Assembly: GCA_025774425.1 (NCBI GenBank)
Contig: JALGWA010000019.1
Location: 1-10,888, forward strand
Source of the DNA: a bacterium
Lineage (GTDB): Bacteria; Arandabacterota; Arandabacteria; Arandabacterales; JALGWA01
Reading direction: 5' to 3'
DNA length: 10,888 nt
This document shows, one piece after another, positions 1 to 9,957 of this stretch. Below the pieces are notes generated by a model. That model saw only the letters and a program-made list of their open reading frames with translations. It had not been told where the DNA came from and searched no databases. A program made the position numbers and the translations under genes. The stretch's first letter is position 1; the number at the start of each line of letters is the position of its first letter.

Positions 1-411
1 GTCGGGAAGCGTCGCCATGAGGTCGTGTGCGAATCGATCGAAGATCTCCAGGCGCCAGGCGCCTATCTCCGGCTTGAGATCGATTATCTCGACGGCGATG
101 TCGTTGATCTTCTCGATGTACTTCTTCTCCTGCCGGTAGTCGGTCGTGCCGACCGTTTTCGTACCCTTGAACATCATGTGTTCGAGCAGGTGGGAGATTC
201 CGGTGATCCCCTCGCGCTCGTTGATGCTGCCCACGCGGAATCCGATCACGCCGAAGAAGGTGGGAGAGACGTCGCGCCTTACCACGACGAACTTCATCCC
301 GTTGTCGAGGGTGAACTCGGTCACCTTGTCGGCGAGAGTGTCCGGAGCCGCGAGGCTCGGCATCAGGGTCGCCAGAAGCAGGAGCAATACGGGCAGGGCA
401 CATCTACGCAT
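1..411 (-). CDS. M16-family (insulinase/pitrilysin-like) zinc peptidase, N-terminal part, cut by window edge
   Basis: The reverse strand gives 137 codons from an ATG at 411 and stays open to the edge, so the rest of the gene lies outside the window. Residues 1-22 are a Sec signal peptide: Arg-Arg-Cys, a leucine-rich core, then a PSLAAP cleavage region without a lipobox. Residues 30-80 resemble the M16 N-terminal domain: an FTLDNGMKFVV strand, FRVGSINE, then the inverted zinc motif HLLEH at residues 74-78 (H74 and H78 as zinc ligands, E77 as general base), followed by MMFKGT. The distal zinc-binding glutamate lies beyond the edge. M16 enzymes degrade peptides or process proteins; the signal peptide puts this one in the envelope. 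An AAAGGAG ribosome site lies 8 nt before the start, and a promoter is seen at 477-505. The family is clear; substrate and total length cannot be judged. Confidence 0.93.
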   Translation of the reverse strand, partial: MRRCALPVLLLLLATLMPSLAAPDTLADKVTEFTLDNGMKFVVVRRDVSPTFFGVIGFRVGSINEREGITGISHLLEHMMFKGTKTVGTTDYRQEKKYIEKINDIAVEIIDLKPEIGAWRLEIFDRFAHDLMATLPD

Positions 412-442
412 GCTTCACTCCTTTTCCGTGTGCAGGCTCAGT

Positions 443-457
443 CCCGGCTGCGCCGGG
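443..457 (-). other. Hairpin in the 5' leader of the M16 peptidase mRNA
   Basis: CCCGGC (443-448) and GCCGGG (452-457) form a perfect 6-bp GC stem with a 3-nt loop. It lies about 18 nt upstream of the AAAGGAG ribosome site of the M16 gene, inside the predicted leader. No U-run follows on either strand, so it does not look like an intrinsic terminator. It could stabilise the mRNA 5' end or be fortuitous in GC-rich DNA. Confidence 0.35.
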
Positions 458-476
458 CGACACACCAATCCGCGCC

Positions 477-505
477 ATTATACCCATCTCGGCGCCCCCA
501 GGCAA
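477..505 (-). promoter_or_regulatory. Sigma70-type promoter of the M16 peptidase gene
   Basis: On the minus strand a perfect -10 box TATAAT (477-482) is preceded, 17 nt away, by TTGCCT (500-505; 4 of 6 matches to TTGACA). Transcription would begin near 470, giving a leader of about 58 nt before the ATG at 411. Confidence 0.65.
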
Positions 506-518
506 GCCATCAAACCAT

Positions 519-554
519 GGGGTCAGAGCTCAAAATGCACAGGGGTCTGACCCC
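519..554. repeat. REP/MITE-like inverted repeat between divergent promoters
   Basis: GGGGTCAGA (519-527) and its exact reverse complement TCTGACCCC (546-554) bracket an 18-nt A/T-richer centre. The right half (542-554) is itself a hairpin, GGGGTC-T-GACCCC. The element ends 5 nt before the -35 box of the downstream GTPase gene. Compact GGGG-led palindromes of this kind in intergenic DNA resemble REP elements mobilised by IS200-like (RAYT) transposases. I also recall similar GGGGTCAGA repeats in environmental bacterial genomes, but cannot verify copy number here. Confidence 0.55.
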
Positions 555-558
555 CGGC

Positions 559-587
559 TTGAACAGAAGCAGTTTGGCATCTAGAAT
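559..587 (+). promoter_or_regulatory. Sigma70-type promoter of the DRG-like GTPase gene
   Basis: TTGAAC (559-564) and TAGAAT (582-587) are separated by exactly 17 nt. The -10 box ends only 17 nt before the ATG at 605, so the leader would be about 10-12 nt and would hold little more than the ribosome site (GGAGGAGGG, 591-599). Confidence 0.65.
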
Positions 588-604
588 AGGGGAGGAGGGA
601 CGAT

Positions 605-1597
605 ATGCCGGCGAACCTGACTCCACAGTATTTCGAGGCGGAAAGAAAGTACAAGGAAGCGACGACGCCGCGGGAGAGGCTGCGGGCGCTGCGCGAGATG
701 CTGGCTGTGATACCCAAGCACAAGGGCACGGAGAAGCTCCAGGCCGACATCAAGCGACGCATCTCCCGCACCACCGAGGAGATCCAGCAGGCCAAGAAGG
801 GCGGGGGCGCCAGGCGGCTCGGCGAGTACGTGAAGCGCTCCGGCGCGGGCCAGGTGGTGCTCGTCGGCCCTGCGAACTCGGGAAAAAGCAGCATAGTCGC
901 CAGGCTGACCCACGCCACGCCGGAGATCGCCGCCTACCCCTACACGACCATGAAGGTGCAGCCGGCGATGATGCCGTACGAGGACATACAGATACAGCTG
1001 GTGGACATGCCGCCGATCACGGAAACGCATTACGAGGGCTGGTTCGGCAATGTCATAAGGGAGTGCGACCTCGTGCTGCTCGTCCTCGGGCTTTCGGACC
1101 TGGACCCGGACAGATCGCTCAAGGTGATCATGGATCGCATGGAAAACGCGGGCATCAAGCTGACGGCCGCCGGGGCGGACGCGGACACGCCGGATTACAG
1201 GACGACCGAGAAGAAGACGTTGCTGGTCATAAACAAGATCGACCTGGGCGGCGCCGGCATATTCATCGAGATGGTGAAGCCGGTGTCAGGCGACATCCCC
1301 GTTCATGAGATATCCTGCGAAACGGGCGAGGGCCTGGAGGACCTCCGCCGCATCATCTACGAGAAGCTGTCGATCATCAGGGTGTACTCCAAGGCGCCGC
1401 GCAAGGAGCCCGACCTGTCAAAGCCCTATGTCGTGAGGAAGGGCACCACGGTCATCGAGATGGCCAAGATAGTGCACCGCGATTTCCACGACAACCTGAA
1501 ATTCGCAAGGGTATGGGGGCACACCAAGATAGACGGCCTGCCGGTCGAGAAGGATCACGTCCTCGAGGACAAGGACATCATAGAGTTCCACACGTAG
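605..1597 (+). CDS. DRG/OBG-type GTP-binding protein with C-terminal TGS domain
   Basis: A 330-residue predicted cytosolic GTPase. Residues 1-70 form a charged helical N-terminus containing IPKHKGTEKLQADIKRRIS, like the KNKATE helix region of DRG proteins. The G domain has a P-loop GPANSGKSS (88-96), a switch I YPYTT (111-115) of the kind seen in OBG/DRG proteins, a G4 NKID (210-213) and a G5 SCETGEG (237-243). Residues about 256-330 are a TGS domain, which in this family usually contacts RNA or the ribosome. The G3 motif reads VDMPP (133-137) where the family has DxPG, so the glycine that contacts the gamma-phosphate is missing. The start is supported by GGAGGAGGG and a promoter at 559-587. 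The gene stands alone and ends 4 nt from the convergent ligA. Family members are associated with translation or ribosomes; the exact role here is unknown. Confidence 0.9.
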   Translation: MPANLTPQYFEAERKYKEATTPRERLRALREMLAVIPKHKGTEKLQADIKRRISRTTEEIQQAKKGGGARRLGEYVKRSGAGQVVLVGPANSGKSSIVARLTHATPEIAAYPYTTMKVQPAMMPYEDIQIQLVDMPPITETHYEGWFGNVIRECDLVLLVLGLSDLDPDRSLKVIMDRMENAGIKLTAAGADADTPDYRTTEKKTLLVINKIDLGGAGIFIEMVKPVSGDIPVHEISCETGEGLEDLRRIIYEKLSIIRVYSKAPRKEPDLSKPYVVRKGTTVIEMAKIVHRDFHDNLKFARVWGHTKIDGLPVEKDHVLEDKDIIEFHT

Positions 1598-1601
1598 CCG
1601 C

Positions 1602-5373
<3,772 letters not shown>

Positions 5374-5391
5374 GGCAGTCCCCCGTGCAAG

Positions 5392-5419
5392 ATTATGCCA
5401 GCGCCCGCCGCGCCGTCAA
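5392..5419 (-). promoter_or_regulatory. Sigma70-type promoter of the polX-ligA operon
   Basis: On the minus strand TTGACG (5414-5419, 5 of 6) and CATAAT (5392-5397, 5 of 6) are 16 nt apart. The -10 box ends 18 nt before the polX ATG, so the leader is about 12 nt and consists mostly of the GGGGGA ribosome site. Confidence 0.65.
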
Positions 5420-5436
5420 GGCCCGGCCCATTTGGC

Positions 5437-5465
5437 TTGGCACGCCGGGCCCGGCGTGCTAGCAT
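5437..5465 (+). promoter_or_regulatory. Candidate promoter of the M50 protease gene
   Basis: TTGGCA (5437-5442, 5 of 6) and TAGCAT (5460-5465, 4 of 6) are 17 nt apart, which would give a leader of about 50 nt before the ATG at 5523. The whole spacer is filled by a perfect palindrome (5440-5459), so access of RNA polymerase could be controlled there. Confidence 0.45.
5440..5459. promoter_or_regulatory. Perfect 20-bp palindrome, candidate operator between polX and the M50 gene
   Basis: The sequence has half-site GCACGCCGGG followed directly by its exact reverse complement. It spans the spacer of the candidate M50 promoter and ends about 20 bp upstream of the polX -35 box, so a dimeric regulator bound here could affect both genes. 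No U-run follows on either strand, so it does not look like a terminator. Confidence 0.5.
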
Positions 5466-5522
5466 GGGAGAACAAGGCGGAAGCGGCGAGGCGACAGACG
5501 CGCATGGCGCAGCGGAGGACCG

Positions 5523-6650
5523 ATGCTCAAGGCGAATATCACGCTGTTCAGGGTCTTCGGCATTCCCGTCGAGGTCAATGTGTCCTGGTTCATCATATTC
5601 GCGCTCGTCTCCTGGAGTCTCGTCTCGCTCTATTTCCCGAGCAACTATCCAGACATGGCGGTCGCCTCTTACTGGATCATGGGCATTGCGGCCGCCCTCA
5701 TGCTCTTCGCTTCCGTCGTGTTGCACGAGCTCAGCCATTCGTACGTCGCCAAGACGCACGGCGTTCCCATAACGCGGATCACCCTCTTCCTCTTCGGGGG
5801 CGTTTCGCAGATGGAGCGCGAGTCGGACAGTCCCGACACCGAGGCCAAGATCGCCATCGCCGGCCCGGCAATGAGCTTCGCACTCATGTTCGCTTTCTTC
5901 CTCGCGTACTACGCCGTGCGGGGCGCCGGTGGGACCGGGGGCGTGGCGCCCGTCTTCAGGTACCTGGCCATCGTCAACGGCATGCTCGGCGTCTTCAATC
6001 TCATCCCCGGCTTTCCGCTGGACGGCGGCAGGCTGCTCCGCGCCGCCATATGGAAGGCGACCGGCAACTTGAGGAAGGCGACCTATGTCGCCACGCGCGT
6101 CGGCAACGTCGTCGGCATCGTCTTCGTGCTTTCCGGCTTCCTCGCCGTGTTCTGGGGCTACTTCATCTTCGGCCTGTGGATGGTCATGATAGGCTTCTTC
6201 CTGCGGCAGGCCTCGGCGGCCAGTTACTTCCATGTCGTGGTCGAGGCGGCCCTCAAGGGCTACAAGGTGCGCGATGCGATGAGGAAGGACGTCGTCCTCG
6301 TCACGGGTGACATCAGCATCCAGGACCTCGTCGACGAATACGTCTTCAAGCATCACCTCGACTGCTACCCCGTGGTCGACGGGCGCGAGCTCGTGGGACT
6401 CGTCGCCGTGGAGGACATAAAGGGCATGCCGAGGCGCGTGTGGGCATCGACCCCGGTTGCCAGCGTGATGAGGACAGACCTCGACAAGATAAGCGTCGGG
6501 CCCGACGACGAACTGGCGGGTGTCTTCAGGAAGACCGTCGGCGAGCGCTGCGGCCGGCTTCCCGTCGTCGAGGGGGGCGAAGTCGTGGGCGTGGTCGCGC
6601 GGAACGACATAGTCGAGGCCATGAGAACCCTCTCCCATGTCCGGGAGTGA
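5523..6650 (+). CDS. M50 site-2-type membrane metalloprotease with two C-terminal CBS domains
   Basis: A 375-residue polytopic inner-membrane protein. Zinc site HELSH (H68, E69, H72) lies in a membrane segment (about 51-72). The third zinc ligand is in NLIPGFPLDGGR (159-170; D167), the family's second signature. Further hydrophobic segments are near 20-38, 113-133, 143-162 and 193-228. The cytosolic tail carries two CBS repeats, about 247-302 (VRDAMRKDVVLV and PVVDGRELVGLVAVEDI) and 312-366 (VASVMRTDL and PVVEGGEVVGVVARNDI), which commonly bind adenine nucleotides. Site-2 proteases cut transmembrane helices, often of membrane anti-sigma factors. GGAGG lies 4 nt before the ATG. The gene stands alone, divergent from polX, and ends 14 nt from the convergent ZAS gene. 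All catalytic residues are intact; the substrate is unknown. Confidence 0.95.
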   Translation: MLKANITLFRVFGIPVEVNVSWFIIFALVSWSLVSLYFPSNYPDMAVASYWIMGIAAALMLFASVVLHELSHSYVAKTHGVPITRITLFLFGGVSQMERESDSPDTEAKIAIAGPAMSFALMFAFFLAYYAVRGAGGTGGVAPVFRYLAIVNGMLGVFNLIPGFPLDGGRLLRAAIWKATGNLRKATYVATRVGNVVGIVFVLSGFLAVFWGYFIFGLWMVMIGFFLRQASAASYFHVVVEAALKGYKVRDAMRKDVVLVTGDISIQDLVDEYVFKHHLDCYPVVDGRELVGLVAVEDIKGMPRRVWASTPVASVMRTDLDKISVGPDDELAGVFRKTVGERCGRLPVVEGGEVVGVVARNDIVEAMRTLSHVRE

Positions 6651-6664
6651 GGCGCCCGCGCGGC

Positions 6665-7285
6665 CTACCGGATCTCCAACGCTATGACGCCTATTCCCTC
6701 GAGGTCGACCTCGAACCTGCCGGTCCCGAGCGAAGTGAAGCGCACCTTTCCCGACCGGGAGTACCTGGTCTGGGTCGCGTCGGCGGAGCGGAGTTTGGCC
6801 TTGAGCGCATCGGGCCGTTCCGAAGACCCCTCGTCGACTATGTCTATCTCCGCGGTGAGCCCGCCCTCATCCTCGCCGATCTCGACCGTGACGAGGTAGC
6901 CGGACAGGGACTCGGCTACGCGCGGCCCGGGGTCGGCCCGTCGCGTCCCCCTCACCGGCACCGGCTCCAACCTGGGAGGGGGCAGGATGTTCCCGGTCGT
7001 CTCCAGTATCTTCACCACACCCCGCCTGAGACCGGCCGTGATAGAGAGGACAGGTCCCGCGCGCACGCCGCGTGCGACGATGGCCGCCGCACGGTCCAGG
7101 GCCGCCCCGGGCGTGCGCACCGGCTCGGCCTCATGCGCGTCGACGAGCCGCTTCAGCTCGGCCACACTGCGGCGGCAGTGCGCGCATCTCTCCAGGTGGC
7201 GCTCCGCCTTTTCGCGCTCGTCCGCGCCGAGGGCGCCGTCGACGTAGGCGGCCGCTTCCGCTTGTGTAAGGCATTCGCGCTTCAT
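6665..7285 (-). CDS. Soluble zinc-finger (ZAS/zf-HC2) putative anti-sigma factor with beta-rich C-terminus
   Basis: A 206-residue protein and last gene of the four-gene operon. Residues 1-50 form a zf-HC2/ZAS-type domain with H30-x3-C34-x2-C37 and an upstream C5, the Cys-His-Cys-Cys arrangement seen in redox-sensitive RsrA-type anti-sigma factors. Residues 50-125 are a linker with no clear membrane helix. Residues about 125-206 look beta-rich (YLVTVEIG, LTAEIDIV, KVRFTS, FEVDLEGIGVIALEIR) and match no family I recognise. Following a sigma gene by 24 nt, it is most likely the cognate anti-sigma factor, acting in the cytosol rather than from the membrane. ATG 7285 is chosen because AGAGGA sits 6 nt upstream; the ATG two codons earlier (7291) would abut it. 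The zinc-finger call is firm; anti-sigma function is inferred. Confidence 0.82.
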   Translation of the reverse strand: MKRECLTQAEAAAYVDGALGADEREKAERHLERCAHCRRSVAELKRLVDAHEAEPVRTPGAALDRAAAIVARGVRAGPVLSITAGLRRGVVKILETTGNILPPPRLEPVPVRGTRRADPGPRVAESLSGYLVTVEIGEDEGGLTAEIDIVDEGSSERPDALKAKLRSADATQTRYSRSGKVRFTSLGTGRFEVDLEGIGVIALEIR

Positions 7286-7309
7286 ATGCATTCCTCTTGT
7301 ATGTGACGC

Positions 7310-7897
7310 CTAGAGCCGCCCTCCTTGGGCAAGTTTCTTGAGCCTGGCCAAAGCCCTTGATTTTCTTGCAGATAGGGCGTCGGTCGAGATGCCGAGCAGG
7401 TCGGCTATCTCCCGCTCCTTGAGCCCGTCCAGGTAGTAGAACTTGAGAATGAGTCGGTCGCGGACCGGCAGCTTCTCCAGCGCCTCACGCACCGTGAGAC
7501 CGACCTCGAGGTCGTGGTCCAGATCCACGTCGGAGGCGATCAGGCGGATGTACTCGTCTTCACCCTCGGAGACGGGCGCGTCGAGGGACACGGCCGGCTT
7601 CCGCTTTAGCGACCTCAGGTGGTCATAGGTCTTGTTGCGGGAGATGCTTATGAGCCAGGTGGTCATCTTCGAGTTCCACTTGAAGTTGCGGAGCGCCCGG
7701 CAGTCGTTGTCGAGCAACTTCTCGATGACCGACGCGTAGATGTCCTCGGCGGTCTCGGGCGAGTCGATGGAATACCTCTTGAGGAGGTTCACGATCGAGC
7801 CGTATATGCAGTCGGAGTATCGCCCGAGGAACTCCCTCCAGGCAGCCTCGTCCCGCGCTATGCATCCGGCGATGAGTTCCTTCTCGTTCATATCCAT
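7310..7897 (-). CDS. ECF-type sigma-70 family RNA polymerase sigma factor
   Basis: A 195-residue two-domain sigma factor of group IV (ECF) size. Region 2 spans about 25-98, with ETAEDIYASVIEKLL (48-62) and the core-binding and -10-recognition segment MTTWLISISRNKTYDHLR (78-95). A short acidic linker (about 105-130) follows. Region 4 spans about 136-190, with LEKLPVRDRLILKFYY and the helix-turn-helix EREIADLLGISTDALSARKSRALARLK recognising the -35 box. It lies 6 nt after the thioredoxin-fold gene and 24 nt before the ZAS gene, the classic sigma then anti-sigma order. The start is ambiguous between ATG 7897 and ATG 7891. Neither has a strong ribosome site, so translation is probably coupled to the gene above. 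No ECF-like motif is obvious upstream of the operon. Confidence 0.92.
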   Translation of the reverse strand: MDMNEKELIAGCIARDEAAWREFLGRYSDCIYGSIVNLLKRYSIDSPETAEDIYASVIEKLLDNDCRALRNFKWNSKMTTWLISISRNKTYDHLRSLKRKPAVSLDAPVSEGEDEYIRLIASDVDLDHDLEVGLTVREALEKLPVRDRLILKFYYLDGLKEREIADLLGISTDALSARKSRALARLKKLAQGGRL

Positions 7898-7903
7898 ATC
7901 CAG

Positions 7904-8533
7904 TCAGTCGGCGAGAATGAGAATTCCGACGAGCACCACGGCCGCGGCGCCCAGCAGGTATTTCCAGGTCTTCGACTTCTTCTCCACGGGTTCGGCCTCG
8001 CGCTCGGGCACCGCCTCCGCTTCCGGCGCCGCGCGCCTTATCGCCTCCTCGATATTGCCGGCCAGCGATTCCCCGCCTCCGTAGACCGTCGCCAGCACCG
8101 ACCCCCCGGGTGAGACCAGGAGCAGCGCGGGCAGGATACCCTCGCCCAGGACGGCGGCTATGACCTCGCCTCCGGGGTCGATGTAGACGGGAAGGTCGAG
8201 GTCCATATCGAGAGCCGCGCTCCGGACGTCGGCGGCCGGGCCCCGCAGCAGCATGACCGGCCGGATGCCCGCTTCGCGGATGCGCCGCGCGCGGCTTTCG
8301 AAGAAGACGGCGCCTTCCCTGCACTCCTTGAGATCGATGTCGCATATGAAGAAAAGCGTCGTGCCTTGGGCCGCGATCGAGTGCAGGTCCCGGGGGTAGT
8401 CCCAGAGGTCGGTGACGTCCAGGTCCGGCAGCCGGGCGGCGAGGCCGCGTACGGGAAGGGCCGCAAGACAGGCGGCCTGGGCGGCAAGCAGCAATACCGC
8501 AAGACCGAGCGGCGACAAGCGGCCGCCGGTCAT
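7904..8533 (-). CDS. Membrane-anchored thioredoxin-fold-like protein lacking CxxC
   Basis: A 209-residue protein. The N-terminus (8-34) is a signal peptide or anchor: LGLAVLLLAAQAACLAAL, then a possible VRGLAA cleavage site. Residues about 40-170 resemble a thioredoxin/redoxin fold: LFFICDIDLKECREG (60-74) at the usual active-site loop, RPVMLL strand, PVYIDPGG (115-122), and LPALLLVSPGG (134-144) like the cis-proline strand. C64 and C71 are six residues apart, so no CxxC is present. Residues about 190-208 form a second hydrophobic helix ending Leu-Ala-Asp, after a Pro/Glu-rich linker and KKSK. The domain is probably outside the cytoplasm. The ATG overlaps the CHAT stop (ATGA) with GAGGA just before it, which fixes the start. 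The fold is inferred from strand pattern and loops; a non-enzymatic sensor or peroxiredoxin-like role are both possible. Confidence 0.7.
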   Translation of the reverse strand: MTGGRLSPLGLAVLLLAAQAACLAALPVRGLAARLPDLDVTDLWDYPRDLHSIAAQGTTLFFICDIDLKECREGAVFFESRARRIREAGIRPVMLLRGPAADVRSAALDMDLDLPVYIDPGGEVIAAVLGEGILPALLLVSPGGSVLATVYGGGESLAGNIEEAIRRAAPEAEAVPEREAEPVEKKSKTWKYLLGAAAVVLVGILILAD

Positions 8534-9939
8534 TCCTCGATCTCCTGGAGCACGGCCCGCACCACCGCGGTCGGGCCCTTCTTGACGTCCACCGTCGCCT
8601 GCCATCTCCTGTAGCCCTTCTTCACCAGGGTCACCTGGTGTTCGCCCACATCGATCTCGAGAGCCGCGGGTGTCAATCCCGCCTCCTCGCCGTCCAGCAG
8701 TATCCGCGCGTCGGCCGGTTCGGACTCCACTATAACATACCCGACCTCGGCGCGGCTCGTCGTGCCGGTCATGCGGCGTCCCGCCTCCCGGGGGGCCAGG
8801 ATGAGGGCGAGCGCCGCCAGCACGGCGACCCCGATGCGAAGGCCCGCGCGGGCGCGCCTCCGTCCGCGGCGGGCGGGCGCCACGGTCGCCAATCCGGCAA
8901 GCGGGTCGCCGTAGAGCGCGTACGCGGCCCACGTCGGGTCGCCGGACTCGCCGCCCTTCGACAGGGCGACCCGCGCCCCGCGGAGCGCCTCGCCGAACGT
9001 GTCACCCTCGAGCAAGCGTTCGTAGAAGGCGAGCGCGGCCGAGGTCGCCGCACGGCTCGCCACATCCCACAGCGGGGCGATGCAGGCCCGCGTGCCCCGC
9101 GAGATCAGCGCCTCCATGATGCCGAGCGGGGACCGCCAGGCCGCATGCGACGCCGTCGAGCAGGTGTTGAAGAAGGCGGCCACGGGGGGCCGCCCGACGC
9201 CCTCGAAGAGCCCCGCCGAGAGCACTCCCCCTCCGTGGAGTTCGAGGCCGGGCGAGCCGTCCGGGCCCGTTGCGCCGTGACCCGTGAAGTGGAGCAGGGC
9301 GGTCTCCGGCAGGAGCGAGAGAATCATGCCTTCGCCGACCTCGGGCCCCATTGCGATGGTGATGCCGTAGCGGCCGTCCTTTCTGAAGAGATCCCTCAGC
9401 GAGTCGACTTCCCGCTCGACATCGTCCCTTATGACGGGATCGTCCGACGGGTCGCCCAGGATGAGCACCCTGTCGCCGCCGGCCTCCGCGTCCGCAGCCC
9501 CACGGCCCGCTTCCGAGTAGACCACCCGCCCGAGGGCGAAATGCAGCGAGATGAACTTCTCGCCGTCGTGGAGAATCTCGAATGGGAGATATGCGAGGGA
9601 ACGGTCGACCTTGAAGATGAAATAGATGTCGCCGCGCCGGATCTCGCTTCTCAAGCGGTCGCACTGGTCCCTGAAGAGAGCCTCGAAGAGGGCGCGGCCC
9701 GCCGCCGCGAGGTCCCCCGACGGCTCGGCTTCGGGCTCTTCCCCGGTCCCGGCGGCGTGGGCGGGACCGGCCGTCGCCCTGCGGACCGCCTCGTCGACGG
9801 CTTCGCATATCCCGTCGAGCACCGGCCTCTCGACCTGCCGGCGCCTTATCATCGGGGCCGAGCCGGGCACGTCGTAGACCACGCTCACGGACACGCGGTC
9901 TCCCGATACGGGAATGATCTCGATCTCGACGCGCTTCAT
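8530..9939 (-). CDS. CHAT-domain caspase-like protease with transmembrane helix and C-terminal PEGA domain
   Basis: A 469-residue protein and first gene of the operon. Residues 1-60 form a small strand-rich head (VEIEIIPVSGDRVSVSVVYDV), followed by an Ala/Glu-rich linker (61-76). The CHAT domain spans about 78-350: LPFEILHDG (118-126), VLILGDPSDD (158-167), the catalytic-His motif LLHFTGHG (H221), NTCSTASH with nucleophile C260, and a C-terminal APLWDV...FYERLL...AL...YGDP. Both catalytic residues are present. A very basic stretch (357-366) precedes one transmembrane helix (about 367-383), which places CHAT in the cytosol and the PEGA domain (about 399-465, VIVESEPADARILLDGEEAG) outside. CHAT proteases are caspase relatives with varied regulated substrates; PEGA domains are found in envelope proteins. 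The start has GGGAGGAGGG 4 nt upstream and a promoter at 9958-9986. Substrate is unknown; the downstream ZAS protein is a candidate. Confidence 0.92.
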   Translation of the reverse strand: MKRVEIEIIPVSGDRVSVSVVYDVPGSAPMIRRRQVERPVLDGICEAVDEAVRRATAGPAHAAGTGEEPEAEPSGDLAAAGRALFEALFRDQCDRLRSEIRRGDIYFIFKVDRSLAYLPFEILHDGEKFISLHFALGRVVYSEAGRGAADAEAGGDRVLILGDPSDDPVIRDDVEREVDSLRDLFRKDGRYGITIAMGPEVGEGMILSLLPETALLHFTGHGATGPDGSPGLELHGGGVLSAGLFEGVGRPPVAAFFNTCSTASHAAWRSPLGIMEALISRGTRACIAPLWDVASRAATSAALAFYERLLEGDTFGEALRGARVALSKGGESGDPTWAAYALYGDPLAGLATVAPARRGRRRARAGLRIGVAVLAALALILAPREAGRRMTGTTSRAEVGYVIVESEPADARILLDGEEAGLTPAALEIDVGEHQVTLVKKGYRRWQATVDVKKGPTAVVRAVLQEIEE

Positions 9940-9957
9940 GGCCCTCCTCCCGAGCGC

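Noticed and set aside
443..457. GC hairpin as an intrinsic terminator
   Set aside because: No U-run follows on either strand, and it lies inside the leader of the M16 gene.
7286..7291. Earlier ATG (7291) for the ZAS gene
   Set aside because: The AGAGGA ribosome site directly abuts it; the ATG at 7285 has 6-nt spacing.
8534..8932. N-terminal extension of the thioredoxin-like frame by 133 codons
   Set aside because: The extension overlaps the CHAT gene out of frame and is Arg/Gly-rich. The ATG at 8533 starts a signal peptide, overlaps the CHAT stop as ATGA and has GAGGA in front.
6665..9939. Type III-E CRISPR (Craspase) accessory locus
   Set aside because: The CHAT protein lacks TPR repeats, and there is no CRISPR array, Cas gene or recognisable Csx30; only the general idea of a CHAT protease beside a sigma factor is shared.
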